A stretch of 64,000 nucleotides of DNA from Cyclaneusma minus (GCA_037179335.1 JAKZHN010000009.1:1116001-1180000); one strand, 5' to 3'. Positions 11,628-22,853 are shown, counted from the first letter of the stretch. Made by a program: numbers and translations. The notes: generated from the sequence alone by a model not told the origin.

Positions 11628-13659
11628 GTGTGAGGGGTGGGATGGGCACCGGGCGAGAGGGGATGGATTGCATGGATTTTATACTTGGTAGGGGTGCCTG
11701 GATACTCGAGGATAGGATTTGTATTATTATTCGTTAAGTCTGACAACCAAGGATCTTCCCGACACCATTAGTTTCTACGTTGGTTTGGACTTCAGAGTAA
11801 AGTGCTGCGTATAAATACAGAAACCAAAAATTCGAATAAGCTTTTTTTGAATTTCAATGGATTTAGTCCCATTAATTAGACAAAACTTTGATTAGGACAT
11901 ACATCAGCATTCCCGGAAAAAACATTGAGCGGGGCAAAATACCGGTGGCGCCATTATGCCTTCGAGGTGCCTTGAGCGGTGCCTTTTATATTTAGTAGGC
12001 CCAACAGAATCCCGCCTTTGCAATTACGCATTATTGTATTTGATTTATCGGTTAATTTATTTACATTACGAAATTACAAATCAAGTAAAGCAAAGTTGTA
12101 TGTCAATCGTCTTCCTCAATTTGTTCTGATAAAATCCAGATCTCCCCAGCCCATGTCTCGTCCCAATTCGAATGAATCCCATCCTCACCCATTCAAACCA
12201 GGTCGTCAAAAGACTCATAGTCCTCATCATCCTCACTTCCCTCCGCCTTCATCTCGACGTCACCACCCTCCTTCTCCGCCTTCACCACGTCAGCTCCATT
12301 GTCGTTGCCGTCAGCATTGGCGCCCAGTTATCGGCCCCTTTCCGCGCATTTTGCCCACGACGAGAATCGAACCCACTGTTAGTGTGAAAGAGAGTTTAAA
12401 GGAGTGGGGTTGCGATCAACGTCACCTCTGTTACCCCCACACTAACGTGCCCTTACGGACTTTCCTCAGATTTCCAATCATATACCTCTCTCGGTCACCT
12501 TGTGTAACACCATACCTCTCCTACTCTCTCTCTCTCGAGTTTCATGTCTCACGATGCAAGCAAAAATTGGCAGACCTGAGACATTTTGTCGCCACTTTCC
12601 AGCTTCGGGACGCCGGAATACTGGTTTGGGTTTCCAAAAAGATTCCAGTAAAAAAATATTCTACAAGGAAGCGAAAACAAAAGGCGAAAAAACCTAGGGA
12701 AGACCAGGCCTCCAGCGACCCGAAAGTCCTGAAGGGCGGGCCTAGACCGATTGCACCATCGAGGGGGAAGTTATTGATATCTTCTTGTCATGTTTGGCTT
12801 ATGTGCCGCTGCCCATAATCTTTTTCCCAATTCCCAATTCCCAATTCCCCATGTTTCGTTTTTCACACGGGCGTGTTGAACAATTGGCAAGGGAGAGTTC
12901 AGAACATTTCCAGGCATTACTATGGAAATCTACAATTTACATGGACATTCCTCACGGCAAGGAAGATAGCAGAGCACGGGAACAAAGAGTGAAAGAGAAT
13001 GTTGGCATTGAAAAAGACTAGCTATTTGCTCTTGTCCGAGCGAAGCTAAGCTCATTCTATGAACATTCTGGAGACTTTTCATCGAAGGATGCTTCACAGT
13101 TTGATTGTGAATGTGCTGAAGGCGGCGAAAACCTGGCTGATCTTGTAGGAAGTAGCTTGGTCGATTGTCCCACCACAGCATGCTTGGCGTCCTGCATGGT
13201 AGAAGTCGTCTCTGCAATTGGCGCAGAGCTAGCATGGTCGGCGGACATGTTGGCAAGAGAGAGGGGTTGGTGTGATGGGCGTGTAGAGGAATCAAGTAGG
13301 GCAGCAGATTCGACTACCCATTGTTCATCAGGAGGCTGATAGACTGGAGATGTCAGATTGGGCTGCCGCACAGCATCCTCGAAATCGCTTCACAATATAG
13401 ATGGTGGGAGCGCGAAGACAGAGAGGTGACGAATTCGGAGTGTTGACGTGGTAGGGCAGAGACTGGAGAGAAAGTCGAGTCGAGTTTCTTCAAAGATCGT
13501 CAGAGAAGCGGTTGGAGTGGCGCAAGTGTGTGTGAACAGTCGAGTACCCGTGAGCCATAGTGTGGGCAGACGATGATCTCGAACATGGCTAATCGAGAAT
13601 CGTTCGTCCACACTAGCAGTCCATACCCCTAGCTCCATTTCAAGTCGTGGTGAAACCAC
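11628..13659. other. Intergenic region with a structured element
   Basis: I find no gene I would defend. Several open frames of 60-280 codons have no protein-like pattern. The interval contains an AT-rich stretch (11750-12130), a possible structured or tRNA-like element at 12353-12446, three CCCAATT direct repeats near 12828-12850, and CT-rich stretches. The minus-strand frame at 13390-13659 abuts the stop codon of the next gene but looks random. Confidence 0.4.
12353..12446 (-). other. Possible structured RNA or tRNA-like element
   Basis: On the minus strand GGTTCGATTC (complement of 12364-12373) matches the tRNA T-arm and pol III B box, and is followed by a GC-rich CGTGGGC like an acceptor end. 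Just upstream, GTTAGTGTG and CACACTAAC (12438-12446 and 12378-12386) are perfect 9-bp inverted arms, with an alternative GTGGGG/CCCCAC pair inside. I could not fold a complete tRNA because the matching 5' acceptor strand is missing. It may be a tRNA relic, a SINE fragment or chance. Confidence 0.25.
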
Positions 13660-15702
13660 TCAGTATCCGTCATATCCCTCGGCCCTCAGCACCCCCTGAA
13701 AGGCCGCCTCGGCTTCCCCCTCAAACCTCCGAAGCTCCGCCTCAGTAAACGTGAACAGCGCGGGCTGTCCATCCCCAGCGGGGCGTCGGAGCACGCGTTG
13801 CCCAAGCTGGAAATTGGGAGGAGGCCTCATCGGCTTGGCAATCAGGAACCGGACTTTGCGCATCTTGTGACCCAAATGCTCGTGGAAGGTGACAAGGTTG
13901 GTCATCTCGCCCTCTTCTGTAAGCAACTTTCCGGCGTCGGTCCAGAGGCCCTTGAATCGCACGATGAGCGACACATGCTGGAGTTTCGGGGCGGCGTGCG
14001 CAAGGAAGCGGGCGAGGTCCGAGCATGTCTCCGAAGCCTGACCCAGGTTCACTTGGATGGCGATGCGGGTAACATCGTTCAGCCTGCCAGGCATGTTCAG
14101 GGCATCGAGTAGCATCTCGCTGGAGGAGCCAGCGTTAGCTCTCACACGATTGGGGTTATGATATCCGTGTGCATGATTGCGGGGGGTGTAGGCAGGATTT
14201 CGAGGCGCGGGGACCTGGCGCTCCTGCTTTCGACGGGCGTCAATGTAAAACTCGGCGTAGATGGTGATGCCGCCGACCTTGAGGTGGTTCCGCATTTGAT
14301 GGAGATTTCTGGACTCCATCTTCTCGAGGCCGATGGCGTACAGGTTCTTGTTGCAGAAAGCGATGCCGAATGTCAGGGCCAGCGGAAAGCTCTTGACCAC
14401 TGCCTCCTCGTCCTTGATGCGCGAAGAGTGCTTGGCAGCATGTCTGTCCTTGACGTAAGAACAAACGCTGGTGTGCTTGTCGACCCAGTGTGGTCCGTAC
14501 TGAATCATCCTGCCCTTCCATTCCTTGCCGCTGCTGACTGCGCGGATGTCATACTTCACGTCATCAGTGTCTAAGACGTAGCCCAAGATTGTGTGCACAA
14601 GTTCTGAAGGCATGTTTTGAAGTGTGGTCCGGAGACTGTCCAACTCGATAGCGTCCCAGACGTAGCCCACAATCTTGTGCAAAACCTCATTGGGTAAGGT
14701 CTGCAGAGTTGGTTTCGTACGGATAGGCTGCTCTTCATTCGTATCTTTGGTGGGTTCGGGCTGCGTGAACGGCAGATCGGTACCGACGTGACCGTCGGAG
14801 GCCACATTCTCGCTAGAAGAGGGGCTGTCCTCAACCCAGGCACCGCTAGCATCTTCCTTTAATGCGTAACCATTCATGGGAATGTCGTTATCATCAGCTG
14901 CAGAGTTCTCGCCGGCGCCGGAGAAAGGAGTCGCAGAGCGAGGACTAGCAGACATGCTGAATTCGGCAGCCTTAGGATCGAACATCGCCTTGGACTGAGC
15001 CTCAGTAGGCGTGAAAGTCATGGCCTTCGGGTTGAAGGCGGGCTTGGACTGAGCGTCAGTAGGCATGAAAGCGTCCTTGGAGGCAACCTTCTTGTCAGAA
15101 GACTCGTCTTCAACGACGTCACCGTTGGCATCTTCATTGGATGAGTGTTCGTCTTTCATGGGAACGTCCTTCTGATCAGCGGCAGTGCTGCCACCTGTAC
15201 TGGGAGATGGAGTCTCGGATCGGGTACCAGCAGGCATGCTGAACGCTGCAGCCTCGGGGTTGAAGGTGGGGATAGGCAAAGCGGGAGCAGCAGGCATAGT
15301 GAACGATGGGGCTTTCGCATTGATACCGATAGGTTGGGCGGGTGAGACACTCTTAGCTGAAGAACAACCGTCTCCAAAGATGTCACTGTTGTCACCAGCA
15401 CTGGAAACTGGAGTTCCAGAGCGACTGACGGACATGCTTGAGGCCGCAGCCTTGCGATACAAGACGGCCTTCTTGAAAGCCTTGCCTTTGGGGCTCAACT
15501 CAGCCTTGGAGAAAATGGCGCCGGCAGGCATGCTGAAAGCGCTCGCGTTCGGGTTGAACCTCATTTTCTTCTTGGGGCCTCCAGGCGAGTCCTGAATGTT
15601 TTGGACCTCGCTGATTGCTTCTTCATCAAAGCTGATGTCAGTCATAGATGCAGCTTGGGAGCGCATAGTGAAGTCCACAGCCTTGGGATTGAGGGCTGGC
15701 AT
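13660..15702 (-). CDS. PAM2-like motif array protein with F-box-like C-terminal half
   Basis: I do not recognise a named family for this single-exon, 680-residue protein. The N-terminal 250 residues carry six copies of a motif of the form [LFI]-N-P-x-A-x-x-F-[ST]-M-P-A. They are LNPKAVDF (4-11), FNPNASAFSMPA (49-60), INAKAPSFTMPA (127-138), FNPEAAAFSMPA (147-158), FNPKAMTFTP (223-232) and FDPKAAEFSM (241-250). This resembles the PAM2 motif, which binds the MLLE domain of poly(A)-binding protein. Acidic Ser-rich spacers repeat between the copies. The C-terminal half has two F-box-like helices, LPNEVLHKIVGYVWD (336-350) and MPSELVHTILGYVLD (364-378), then a folded domain. That half is shared in style with Dothideomycete F-box-like proteins. 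The role in mRNA binding or turnover is inferred. The reading frame is certain. Confidence 0.8.
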   Translation of the reverse strand: MPALNPKAVDFTMRSQAASMTDISFDEEAISEVQNIQDSPGGPKKKMRFNPNASAFSMPAGAIFSKAELSPKGKAFKKAVLYRKAAASSMSVSRSGTPVSSAGDNSDIFGDGCSSAKSVSPAQPIGINAKAPSFTMPAAPALPIPTFNPEAAAFSMPAGTRSETPSPSTGGSTAADQKDVPMKDEHSSNEDANGDVVEDESSDKKVASKDAFMPTDAQSKPAFNPKAMTFTPTEAQSKAMFDPKAAEFSMSASPRSATPFSGAGENSAADDNDIPMNGYALKEDASGAWVEDSPSSSENVASDGHVGTDLPFTQPEPTKDTNEEQPIRTKPTLQTLPNEVLHKIVGYVWDAIELDSLRTTLQNMPSELVHTILGYVLDTDDVKYDIRAVSSGKEWKGRMIQYGPHWVDKHTSVCSYVKDRHAAKHSSRIKDEEAVVKSFPLALTFGIAFCNKNLYAIGLEKMESRNLHQMRNHLKVGGITIYAEFYIDARRKQERQVPAPRNPAYTPRNHAHGYHNPNRVRANAGSSSEMLLDALNMPGRLNDVTRIAIQVNLGQASETCSDLARFLAHAAPKLQHVSLIVRFKGLWTDAGKLLTEEGEMTNLVTFHEHLGHKMRKVRFLIAKPMRPPPNFQLGQRVLRRPAGDGQPALFTFTEAELRRFEGEAEAAFQGVLRAEGYDGY

Positions 15703-16669
15703 GGCGGGTGGTACGAGTGGGCTGGGCAGACCACAAGAGAAAGAAGTTGAAGGGTTTCGAAAGAAGATGGAGTTCGTCAGATGGAAGGAGATGCGGGTGG
15801 GTGGAGTGCAGGATGGAGGGAGATGGAGTTGGGACGGGTGTGCAGCCGAGAAAAGGTGCTGGCGTGTAGGAGCTCAGCAGAACCAGGCGCGCTAAAATAA
15901 ACAACAACAGGCGCGTGCCGCGTCTCGGAAAAACTTCCAGTTGCCCAGGTGAAGTACATGCGAGAGTCTGGGGAAATGGGAGAGGATTTGCAGTCGACAG
16001 GACTTCAGCCTGGGTGAACAGAGCGCTTGTCGATGGTGGGCCTGCGACACAGTGACTGGTGCAGCACGTGATTCGTGGGACTTGCCAAAACTGTCGATTA
16101 CCCAAATGACCTAATGCGCTTTACTATTAGTAAAACATCTACCATAGAACAAGAAGCTTTGAATATCTCGTCTGGGTACTGGATATTCCCCTCCCCGCTC
16201 AGGGCTCCCTGGCTTCTTCTGGTTGTTGAGTCTGGCCCACATGGCCGGGGATATTCCACCATTTGGGAAATTCCTACCTAGTGAATCAATAGTCCGGAAA
16301 GTTAGGAATTATCCCAGCACCTCAAAACAATCAAGGCATCTGGGAACAATCCACGTAACAAGGAATTGTAACGGGAACGTCTTGGTCTCACACTACAAGA
16401 CCTTTGCTCAGACACCGTATTACAGGAGCAGAGGCACTGGCTTCGTAGTTCCAGCAGAAGCAACCTAGATCAGCGCAAAACCAGTAAAGTCAACAGAACC
16501 TAGGCTGCTTGATACGGAGGCATTAGTGGCATGGAGCTACAACTAATGCTGTTACTAACAGCACCTTCGCTTCACAGAGCTACCATGTGCCACTCTTGCG
16601 TTCCCTCAACTGACCCATATTATGAGCAAGAAGAATGACCCACTATTAGAGCTTCCACGTGCCTTCCGC
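15703..16669. other. Intergenic region
   Basis: This is the promoter side of the PAM2-like gene (15703 onward, CT-rich on the minus strand near 15720-15860) and the terminator side of the next gene. A short imperfect repeat (gggaaattcctacc and relatives) near 16250-16370 resembles the ~20-bp repeat at 9081. No gene seen. Confidence 0.4.
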
Positions 16670-17659
16670 TCAATCAGACTCATCACCTTCATAGCCTCCA
16701 TCCTTCGCATCGCCACCCCCGGCCTCTTTCCGCTTCCTAGCCTCCTCCCTCTCCTGTTTCCTCTTCAACTTCCGCCTCTCCTTCGCCTTCTGCTTCTTCC
16801 TTCTCTTCTCCTCATCCGTCAACGTACTTGTAGACTGCTTAGCCGGCTCCTCAGCACTCTCCGCTTTCGTCGGCGGTGGGATATCACTCTCAACCTTCAT
16901 AGTCGCCTCCTCGCTCAGATCCTCAATCTGCTCAAGATCCTCAATCTGAGGCTCTGGAACATCCAAAACCGGTTTATCTTCTTCCACCTGCTGAGAGGCA
17001 GCTTTGGGAGCATTGGGTCGGTTAGATAGGCGGCGCATAGCGTCATGGCCGGTGCTAAATTCCGCCGTCAGTTTCATCGCTGCTTCCGAAGCGCCTGAAA
17101 GCTGGAGATCGAGACTTGAGAAATCGAAGGGCTTTGAGCTGGCTGGCTTCTCGTTTGGTTTCTCAGTGTCACCCGTAACTGACGCATCAGCATTCAACTT
17201 CCTCTTCTTCGCCTTCCCCAACGCACTCCTCCCCTCCTCCTCATCACTACTCTCCACCCTCTGCACCCTCTTCCCCTTCCCTTCCTCCCTTGGTCCCCCA
17301 TCCCTCCCCTTCTTGCTCGGAATCCTCAGTTGCTTCTTAAGCGCATCATTTGCCACAGCAGTCCGTTTCGCCGGATTCTCTAGCAATTCTCTAGGGTAGT
17401 AGGGGTTGCATTCATTCAAATGTGGTGTGTCGAAGATTGGCCATTTGGCCTTTTCTTCCTCGATGAGCTCTTCTTGGGTTTTTGGTTTGCTGCGCGGCAG
17501 GTCGTGGAACATGGGGCTATTTTTGCAGAATTCGTCCCATTCGGCATCTTTGCGGGCGATTTGTTTTTGGATTTCGGCGCGGACGCGGGCGAGGTGCTCG
17601 AAATCGATCTCGGGCGAGTCTTCTTTCTTTTCCTTCTTTTTGGGCTTTTTGAGAGCCAT
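16670..17659 (-). CDS. Highly charged, probably nuclear or nucleolar protein of unknown function
   Basis: I do not recognise this gene. It is a 329-residue single-exon frame with the features of a nuclear protein. The start is Lys-rich (MALKKPKKKEKKE). A helical segment follows, then a tryptophan-containing block (KAKWPIFDTPHLNECNPYYP, about 88-107) that looks like the conserved core. Next comes a basic stretch (GKGKRVQR) followed by acidic SSDEEEG, a possible CK2 site, and a C-terminal Lys/Arg/Glu-rich helix that would form a coiled coil. The ATG at 17659 is the first in frame and is followed by continuous coding character. Its promoter is shared with LSC2, which diverges 453 bp away. A role in ribosome biogenesis or chromatin would fit the composition but is only a guess. 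Confidence 0.75.
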   Translation of the reverse strand: MALKKPKKKEKKEDSPEIDFEHLARVRAEIQKQIARKDAEWDEFCKNSPMFHDLPRSKPKTQEELIEEEKAKWPIFDTPHLNECNPYYPRELLENPAKRTAVANDALKKQLRIPSKKGRDGGPREEGKGKRVQRVESSDEEEGRSALGKAKKRKLNADASVTGDTEKPNEKPASSKPFDFSSLDLQLSGASEAAMKLTAEFSTGHDAMRRLSNRPNAPKAASQQVEEDKPVLDVPEPQIEDLEQIEDLSEEATMKVESDIPPPTKAESAEEPAKQSTSTLTDEEKRRKKQKAKERRKLKRKQEREEARKRKEAGGGDAKDGGYEGDESD

Positions 17660-18112
17660 GGCTGTGATTTTTCTCGGATTAGAGTGTGGTTGTGGTGGAT
17701 ATCAGTCTGGCTTTTGCAGTCGTTTGGTGTTCTCGAAGTCGGAAAGTTTTCGTAATATCGAGACTTCGGAGGTCGTAAATTTGCAGGCGCGTTGAGCAGA
17801 GTCAAACGGACGACATCGAGTTAACTTCCCTGTATTTTTGTGGGATTATCAAGCCAGACGTGAAGTTCAGAAGGAAACAAAATCTGGTAGCCTAAACAGG
17901 TGCCGGTGCGGATTTTGGTGGTGATAATTAAGGTTCAGCACGTGAATTGAATGCCTTAGTGCGGGTTAGTGTGCCAAGACCTGAGACAGCTTCGGCCGCA
18001 GCTTTATCCTGCTCTACCCGAAAAGACGTCGAACCTCTATCTCCAACTCTACCTGCTCCCATTCCCCTCCGCTGCACCTCCGGAAGCATTGACGCGCTCA
18101 GCTTCCGCCAAA
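17660..18112. promoter_or_regulatory. Bidirectional promoter of the charged nuclear protein gene and LSC2
   Basis: These 453 bp separate the start codons of two divergent genes. The LSC2 side is CT-rich (18005-18075), the usual fungal transcription-start context. I see no clear TATA box on either side. Confidence 0.5.
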
Positions 18113-19652
18113 ATGTTCAAGATCGCCCGCTCTAGGTCTTTGGCTACGGCCTTTAAGGCTGCTCACGTATGTCGCATCCCTACCAACTCCGGTACCCGCA
18201 ACAGAACAGCTATAGCTAACAAAGCTCCAGACTACCCCCTTGCGATCCACTGGCTTCGCTCAACAAACGAGAGCCCTCAGCATCCACGAATACCTTTCTG
18301 CGGACCTCCTGAAGAAAGTGCGTATCGACTCCTCCGTGTTCCGCTGAACAAAGGCTTATCAACAACAACAGTATGGCGTCGGTGTTCCCGCTGGCTCCGT
18401 TGCCCGCAGCGGCGCGGAGGCTGAGAAGATTGCAAACGAGATTGGCGGCGATGATATGGTGATCAAGGCACAGGTTCTGGCTGGTGGTCGTGGAAAGGGC
18501 ACATTCGACAATGGACTGAAGGGAGGTGTGCGAGTCATCTACTCTCCTACCGAGGCCAAGATGTTCGCAGAGCAGATGATCGGACACAAGCTGATCACCA
18601 AGCAAACCGGTGCTGGCGGTCGTCTCTGCAACGCCGTCTACATCGTCGAGCGCAAGTTTGCGCGCCGCGAATTCTACTTGGCCATTCTGATGGACCGATC
18701 TTCCCAAGGACCCGTCATCGTGTCGTCGTCTCAGGGAGGAATGGACATCGAGACCGTTGCCAAGGAGAACCCAAGCGCCATCAACACCACATACGTTGAC
18801 ATCCACAAGGGCGTCACCGACGAGATGGCCACCAAGATCGCAACCGACCTCGGCTTCAGCGAGCAATGCATCCCCGAGGCCAAGGACACCATCCAGAAGC
18901 TCTACAAAGTCTTCATGGAGAAAGACGCCACGCAAATCGAGATCAACCCCCTTTCCGAGACCTCCGACCACAAAGTGCTCGCCATGGACGCCAAGCTCGG
19001 CTTCGACGACAACGCCGACTTCCGCCAAAAGGAGATTTTCTCGTGGCGCGACACCACCCAAGAAGACGCCGATGAAGTCAAAGCCGCCGAGAGCGGTCTC
19101 AACTTCATCAAGCTGGGCGGTGACATTGGCTGCTTGGTCAATGGTGCAGGTCTTGCCATGGCTACCATGGACATCATCAAGCTCAACGGCGGCGAGCCTG
19201 CGAATTTCCTGGATGTTGGTGGAGGAGCTACTCCTCAAGCTATCAAGGAGGCTTTCACTCTGATTACCAGCGATCCTAAGGTCTCGGCTATCTTTGTCAA
19301 CATCTTTGGTGGAATTGTAAGATGCGATGACATTGCCAAGGGACTCATCAACACCGTTGAGAGCATGAACCTCCGCATTCCTGTCATTGCTCGTCTGCAA
19401 GGTACCAATGTCGAGGCTGCCCGGAAGCTGATTGACGAGTCAGGATTGAAGATTTTCTCTATTGATGACTTGCAGAGTGCTGCTGAGAAGGCTGTGCAGT
19501 TCTCGAAGGTTGTGAAGATGGGTAAGTTTTGTGATTTCTCCAACCCCCCTGACAATCTTCGTTTGGTGGAAAGAGAAATGGATGAAAATGCTGACTGAAT
19601 TTGTGTAGCGCGTGACATCGACGTGGGAGTCGAGTTCACCCTTGGTATCTAA
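18113..19652 (+). CDS. LSC2: Succinyl-CoA ligase beta subunit, mitochondrial
   Basis: This is the nucleotide-binding subunit of succinyl-CoA synthetase, the TCA-cycle enzyme that makes ATP or GTP from succinyl-CoA in the mitochondrial matrix. Four exons (18113-18166, 18231-18317, 18372-19521, 19609-19652) join to 444 residues across introns of 64, 54 and 87 nt, all in frame. The N-terminus (MFKIARSRSLATAFKAAH) is an Arg-rich targeting peptide, followed by LSIHEYLSADLLKKYGVGVP, where the mature enzyme begins. The ATP-grasp part has KAQVLAGGRGKGTF. Other hallmarks are QIEINPL, the magnesium-site region, and the CoA-ligase part with NFLDVGGGA and FVNIFGGIVRCD. The last exon encodes only DIDVGVEFTLGI. 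Exon 1 is just 54 nt, so an automatic start at the ATG at 18456 would lose the targeting peptide and the start of the ATP-grasp domain. Identification is very strong; ADP against GDP specificity cannot be told. Confidence 0.95.
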
Positions 19653-20573
19653 GCGCTTGTGGCGGTTTCTAGTCTTTTAATGCTTACGGATATCCACGGT
19701 TCGGTTTTTACATGAGCACTTGTACCATTGCATAGACTTCCTGGCTCGTGAATAAACATGAGCTGCTCCCGCGTTTACGCTGTCTTTTTGTGCTTTTCTG
19801 CTGATGTTCTTTTGAGTTTCCAATACCGCACTTAGCTCAGCAGCTTTTATTCGGGGACCTGCGACTTGTGAGTTGTCGGTTTATCAGAAAGGGTGTTTCG
19901 ATATGTATAAGCAGGGAGTGTTGACAGATGGGGGCGGGCGATTTGAGGAAGAGATGTGTGAGTGCAATGCTTTCAACCGCTCGCTGGTTAACTGGTGCTG
20001 ACTGATGAATATGAAATACCTGAACAGCAAGCCGGCGTGTGATTGGATATCATGCTGCGAGTTGGGGGCGGAAGTGTCCTTGGCCGAAACGAGCCACAAG
20101 GCTGAGGGTAACGTACGACTTTTCCAGGATTCGAGAGAGCTGACACGCACATGCTTGAAAGCAGTCACAGTGAGGCTCTGCTCATGTACAGATGTACCTG
20201 GCTCGTTACACATGAGCGGGGTCGCTTTCACCGACTTCTGCGACTTTTTCAGCTCGAGACTCCATCTCCTGGACTTGCTTGATGGACACATGATCTTTTC
20301 CATTGCTGCCTCCATCCAAGCCGTTTTCTCTCCTCGAATAAGATCCCTCCTCCGCTCCAATCGAACTCCAGACGTTCTGGCCTTGATCTCTTGCCGACCG
20401 GCTGATGTTGTCTCTTGCCACCTTCTGGTCTTTCGAGCAAAGCTCCACCACCTCCCACGCTTGATTGACAGATTTCACCGCTACGTCTATCTGCTCTTCT
20501 CTCGCCATAGAACGGACCCATTATTCGCTTCACCCAAGGTCCCGCTCACGCCGAAGAACCCAGCGATCCCAAT
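19653..20573. other. Intergenic region between LSC2 and the HET gene
   Basis: LSC2 3' untranslated region comes first, with an AATAAA-like aataaac near 19750. Then about 600 bp without a gene lead into a CT-rich promoter-like stretch (20260-20480) ahead of the HET-domain gene. Open frames on both strands here have no protein-like content. Confidence 0.4.
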
Positions 20574-22853
20574 ATGCCTGAGCCCGTGCCCAGAGTGAAG
20601 CTACACCAGCGAGCGAAGTCTCTGTATGTCTCTGTCGCCGCGATCTTCACCAGCATGAACGAGAAGATCAAGCCGCAGAAGCCATGTTCTGTGTGCGTGA
20701 AGATCGTTGATGTTTTTCGTGCCAAGAAAGTGATAGAGCTCGGTACATTGGGTTCCCTTTTGAAGGGGAAATGCCCTCACGTGGAGTTCTTCAAACGTTA
20801 TTTGGTTTTCCTCCAAGCAACTTCTATATACCGAGGACGCAAATACTCCGAAGAGTTATTGGCTCTTGCAATTGGAAAGGCAGTGACCATCTGGTATGAC
20901 AATGACGAACGTCGAACCTCTATTCAAGTCCGCTTCGAGAAATTTAATATCCCAGCCTTGGCCAGTGAGTGGTATGGCCTTGTGTATAGGGACGATCTAA
21001 AAAACCATCCAGGACAGACCTTGATCCTCGACCAAGAGTGGATCAATACCGACCAGATACGTGGATGGATACACAAGTGCGAGTCTGAGCATGGTGAGAA
21101 GTGCCGGGTCTTGCCTCATTTCACAAATTCGGACGTTATTCGTCCGAAGCACCTGATCGACACTTCTCGGCATTGTATTGTTCAGGGCAAAGAGGTAATT
21201 GGGGAGTATGTGGCTCTAAGTTATGTATGGGGCAAAACCGGAGGCACTTTTTCTCTCAGGAATACTTTGAAGAACCTGAATGATTTAAGTAAAGATGGAG
21301 TACTCAGCGACCGGGTCAGCGACATTCCACCGACGGTCAGAGATGCTATAGCGGTGACGAGGTGTCTCGGCTTCCACTATCTCTGGGTCGACTCGCTTTG
21401 CATCGTGCAAGATGACCCTGACCAGATGGAAGGCGAGATGGAGAACATGCATCGAATATATGCCTCCGCGAGCTTTACCATCATTTGTTTGGATGCCGTC
21501 GATGCGAATTTTGAACTCCGCGGCTTCAAAAACTTCACGAGTGCTCGGATGTCACCACAGGGGCAATCGATCCAGCTAGGAAATTCCGAGCGGCTTGTCC
21601 TTGCGCTCGATCCAGACTACCTTAAAGAAGACCGACTCTCTGCTCTGGGCTACCATAGAACCGTGTATGAGGGACGAGCATGGACTTTCCAAGAGCATCT
21701 CTTCTCGAAACGACGATTAATCTACACGGATATGAGCCTCGTATGGGAATGCCAGCAATGCGCATGGAGAGAAGATATCATTCCGTACAGCGTGACCCAC
21801 CCGAGAATAGCGCACCGTCAGGAGGGCTGGTAACATGATGCAGTTCCTTCTCTCCACACTATGAGTGAGGTCGTTCAACATTATAATTGGAAACAGCTCA
21901 CATATCCTTCCGACGCCTTTCGAGCCTTTGCAGGCACTCAGTCCTTCATGTCCCGTATCTTCCCGGGCGGCTTGCTTTTTGGACTCCCAGAGCTATTTTT
22001 TGATATCACACTACTCTGGGGTTCCAATCAGAATTTACAAAGCCGGTGCGTGCCGGCAATGACTACTCAACAGCATCACTCAAGGAATTTACCTAGCTGG
22101 TCCTGGCTTGGATGGGAAGGGTTTGTTTGGTTTCCTCATCCCTGGGCAGGTGTAAGGAGAGACTATACAGAGCCCGTTGCAGAATGGTATACCATGGGGT
22201 CTCCGACATCGGGTAACAGGCGACGAATCAACTCGGTCTGGCATGAGTATAAATTGCGTGCCGAAAACCCAACCATGCCTCTTCCGCGGGGATGGAGACG
22301 GGAGCTAAACGAAAGGTTCAAGGAAGGAGACAAAACCCTAGGAACTGCTCGAAAGTATCATTATAAGCATATATCGTCTGATACTGAGTATGGGTATCCT
22401 GTGCCCGTCCTCGATCCGAGCGAACGATACGACGTCACACCGCAAACGATGTTTTTGTATACGCAAACTAGCAGAGCGTATCTCCTCGTCGAGAGTGAAT
22501 CAGGTCGTCTCAAAAGAGGACCCGCAAGCCCCGCAAGGGTAAAAGGGCTCTCACGGCCACGGCGGCTTATGAATGCGAAAGGGAAGATCCTTGGTTGGTT
22601 GTGGCCACAGAATAAGGAAAATAAGCTAGGTTACTTCGACGATGAATTCGACCAGGACAGGACGACACGCGTCGAACTTGTTGCAGTCTGCAAAGGGTAC
22701 TCTGGACACTTTCCTGGCTCAAAGAACTGCTACTTCGTCCTCTGGATCGAATGGCAGGATGGGGTGGCATATAGACAGGGCAAAGGCGAAGTTATTGCCG
22801 AAGATTGGGAAGAATGCAAGGAAAAGGAGCTGGTGGACTTGATCTTGGGATGA
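20574..22853 (+). CDS. HET-domain (heterokaryon incompatibility) protein with an in-frame stop
   Basis: HET domains trigger cell death when incompatible fungal strains fuse. The first part (20574-21833, 419 codons) has the expected order: a CSVC...KCPH N-terminal block, then EYVALSYVWG, IPPTVRDAIAVTRCLGFHYLWVDSLCIVQDD, MHRIYASASFTIICLDA and RAWTFQEHLFSKRRLIYT. The second part (to 22853) continues in the same frame with LTYPSDAFRAFAGTQSFMS and LPSWSWLGWEG, the normal C-terminal half of the family. A single TAA at 21831-21833 separates them. It could be a nonsense mutation, or be removed by a 78-nt, frame-keeping intron at 21792-21869 whose donor (gtgacc) is weak. Smaller introns would break frame or be too short. 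I think a silenced allele is slightly more likely. HET genes are often disabled in populations. Family assignment is firm. Confidence 0.82.

Noticed and set aside
11979..12818. 279-codon plus-strand open frame
   Set aside because: Low-complexity Pro/His/Arg/Ser translation with no family pattern; it covers the structured element at 12353 and an AT-rich leader.
13390..13659. Minus-strand 89-codon frame just after the PAM2-like gene
   Set aside because: No protein-like pattern, and it is likely to lie in the 3' untranslated region.
18216..19400. 394-codon open frame antisense to LSC2
   Set aside because: It is a shadow of the strongly coding LSC2 exon, caused by third-position GC bias.
21830..21865. 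36-nt intron to remove the stop in the HET gene
   Set aside because: It keeps frame but is shorter than fungal introns normally are.
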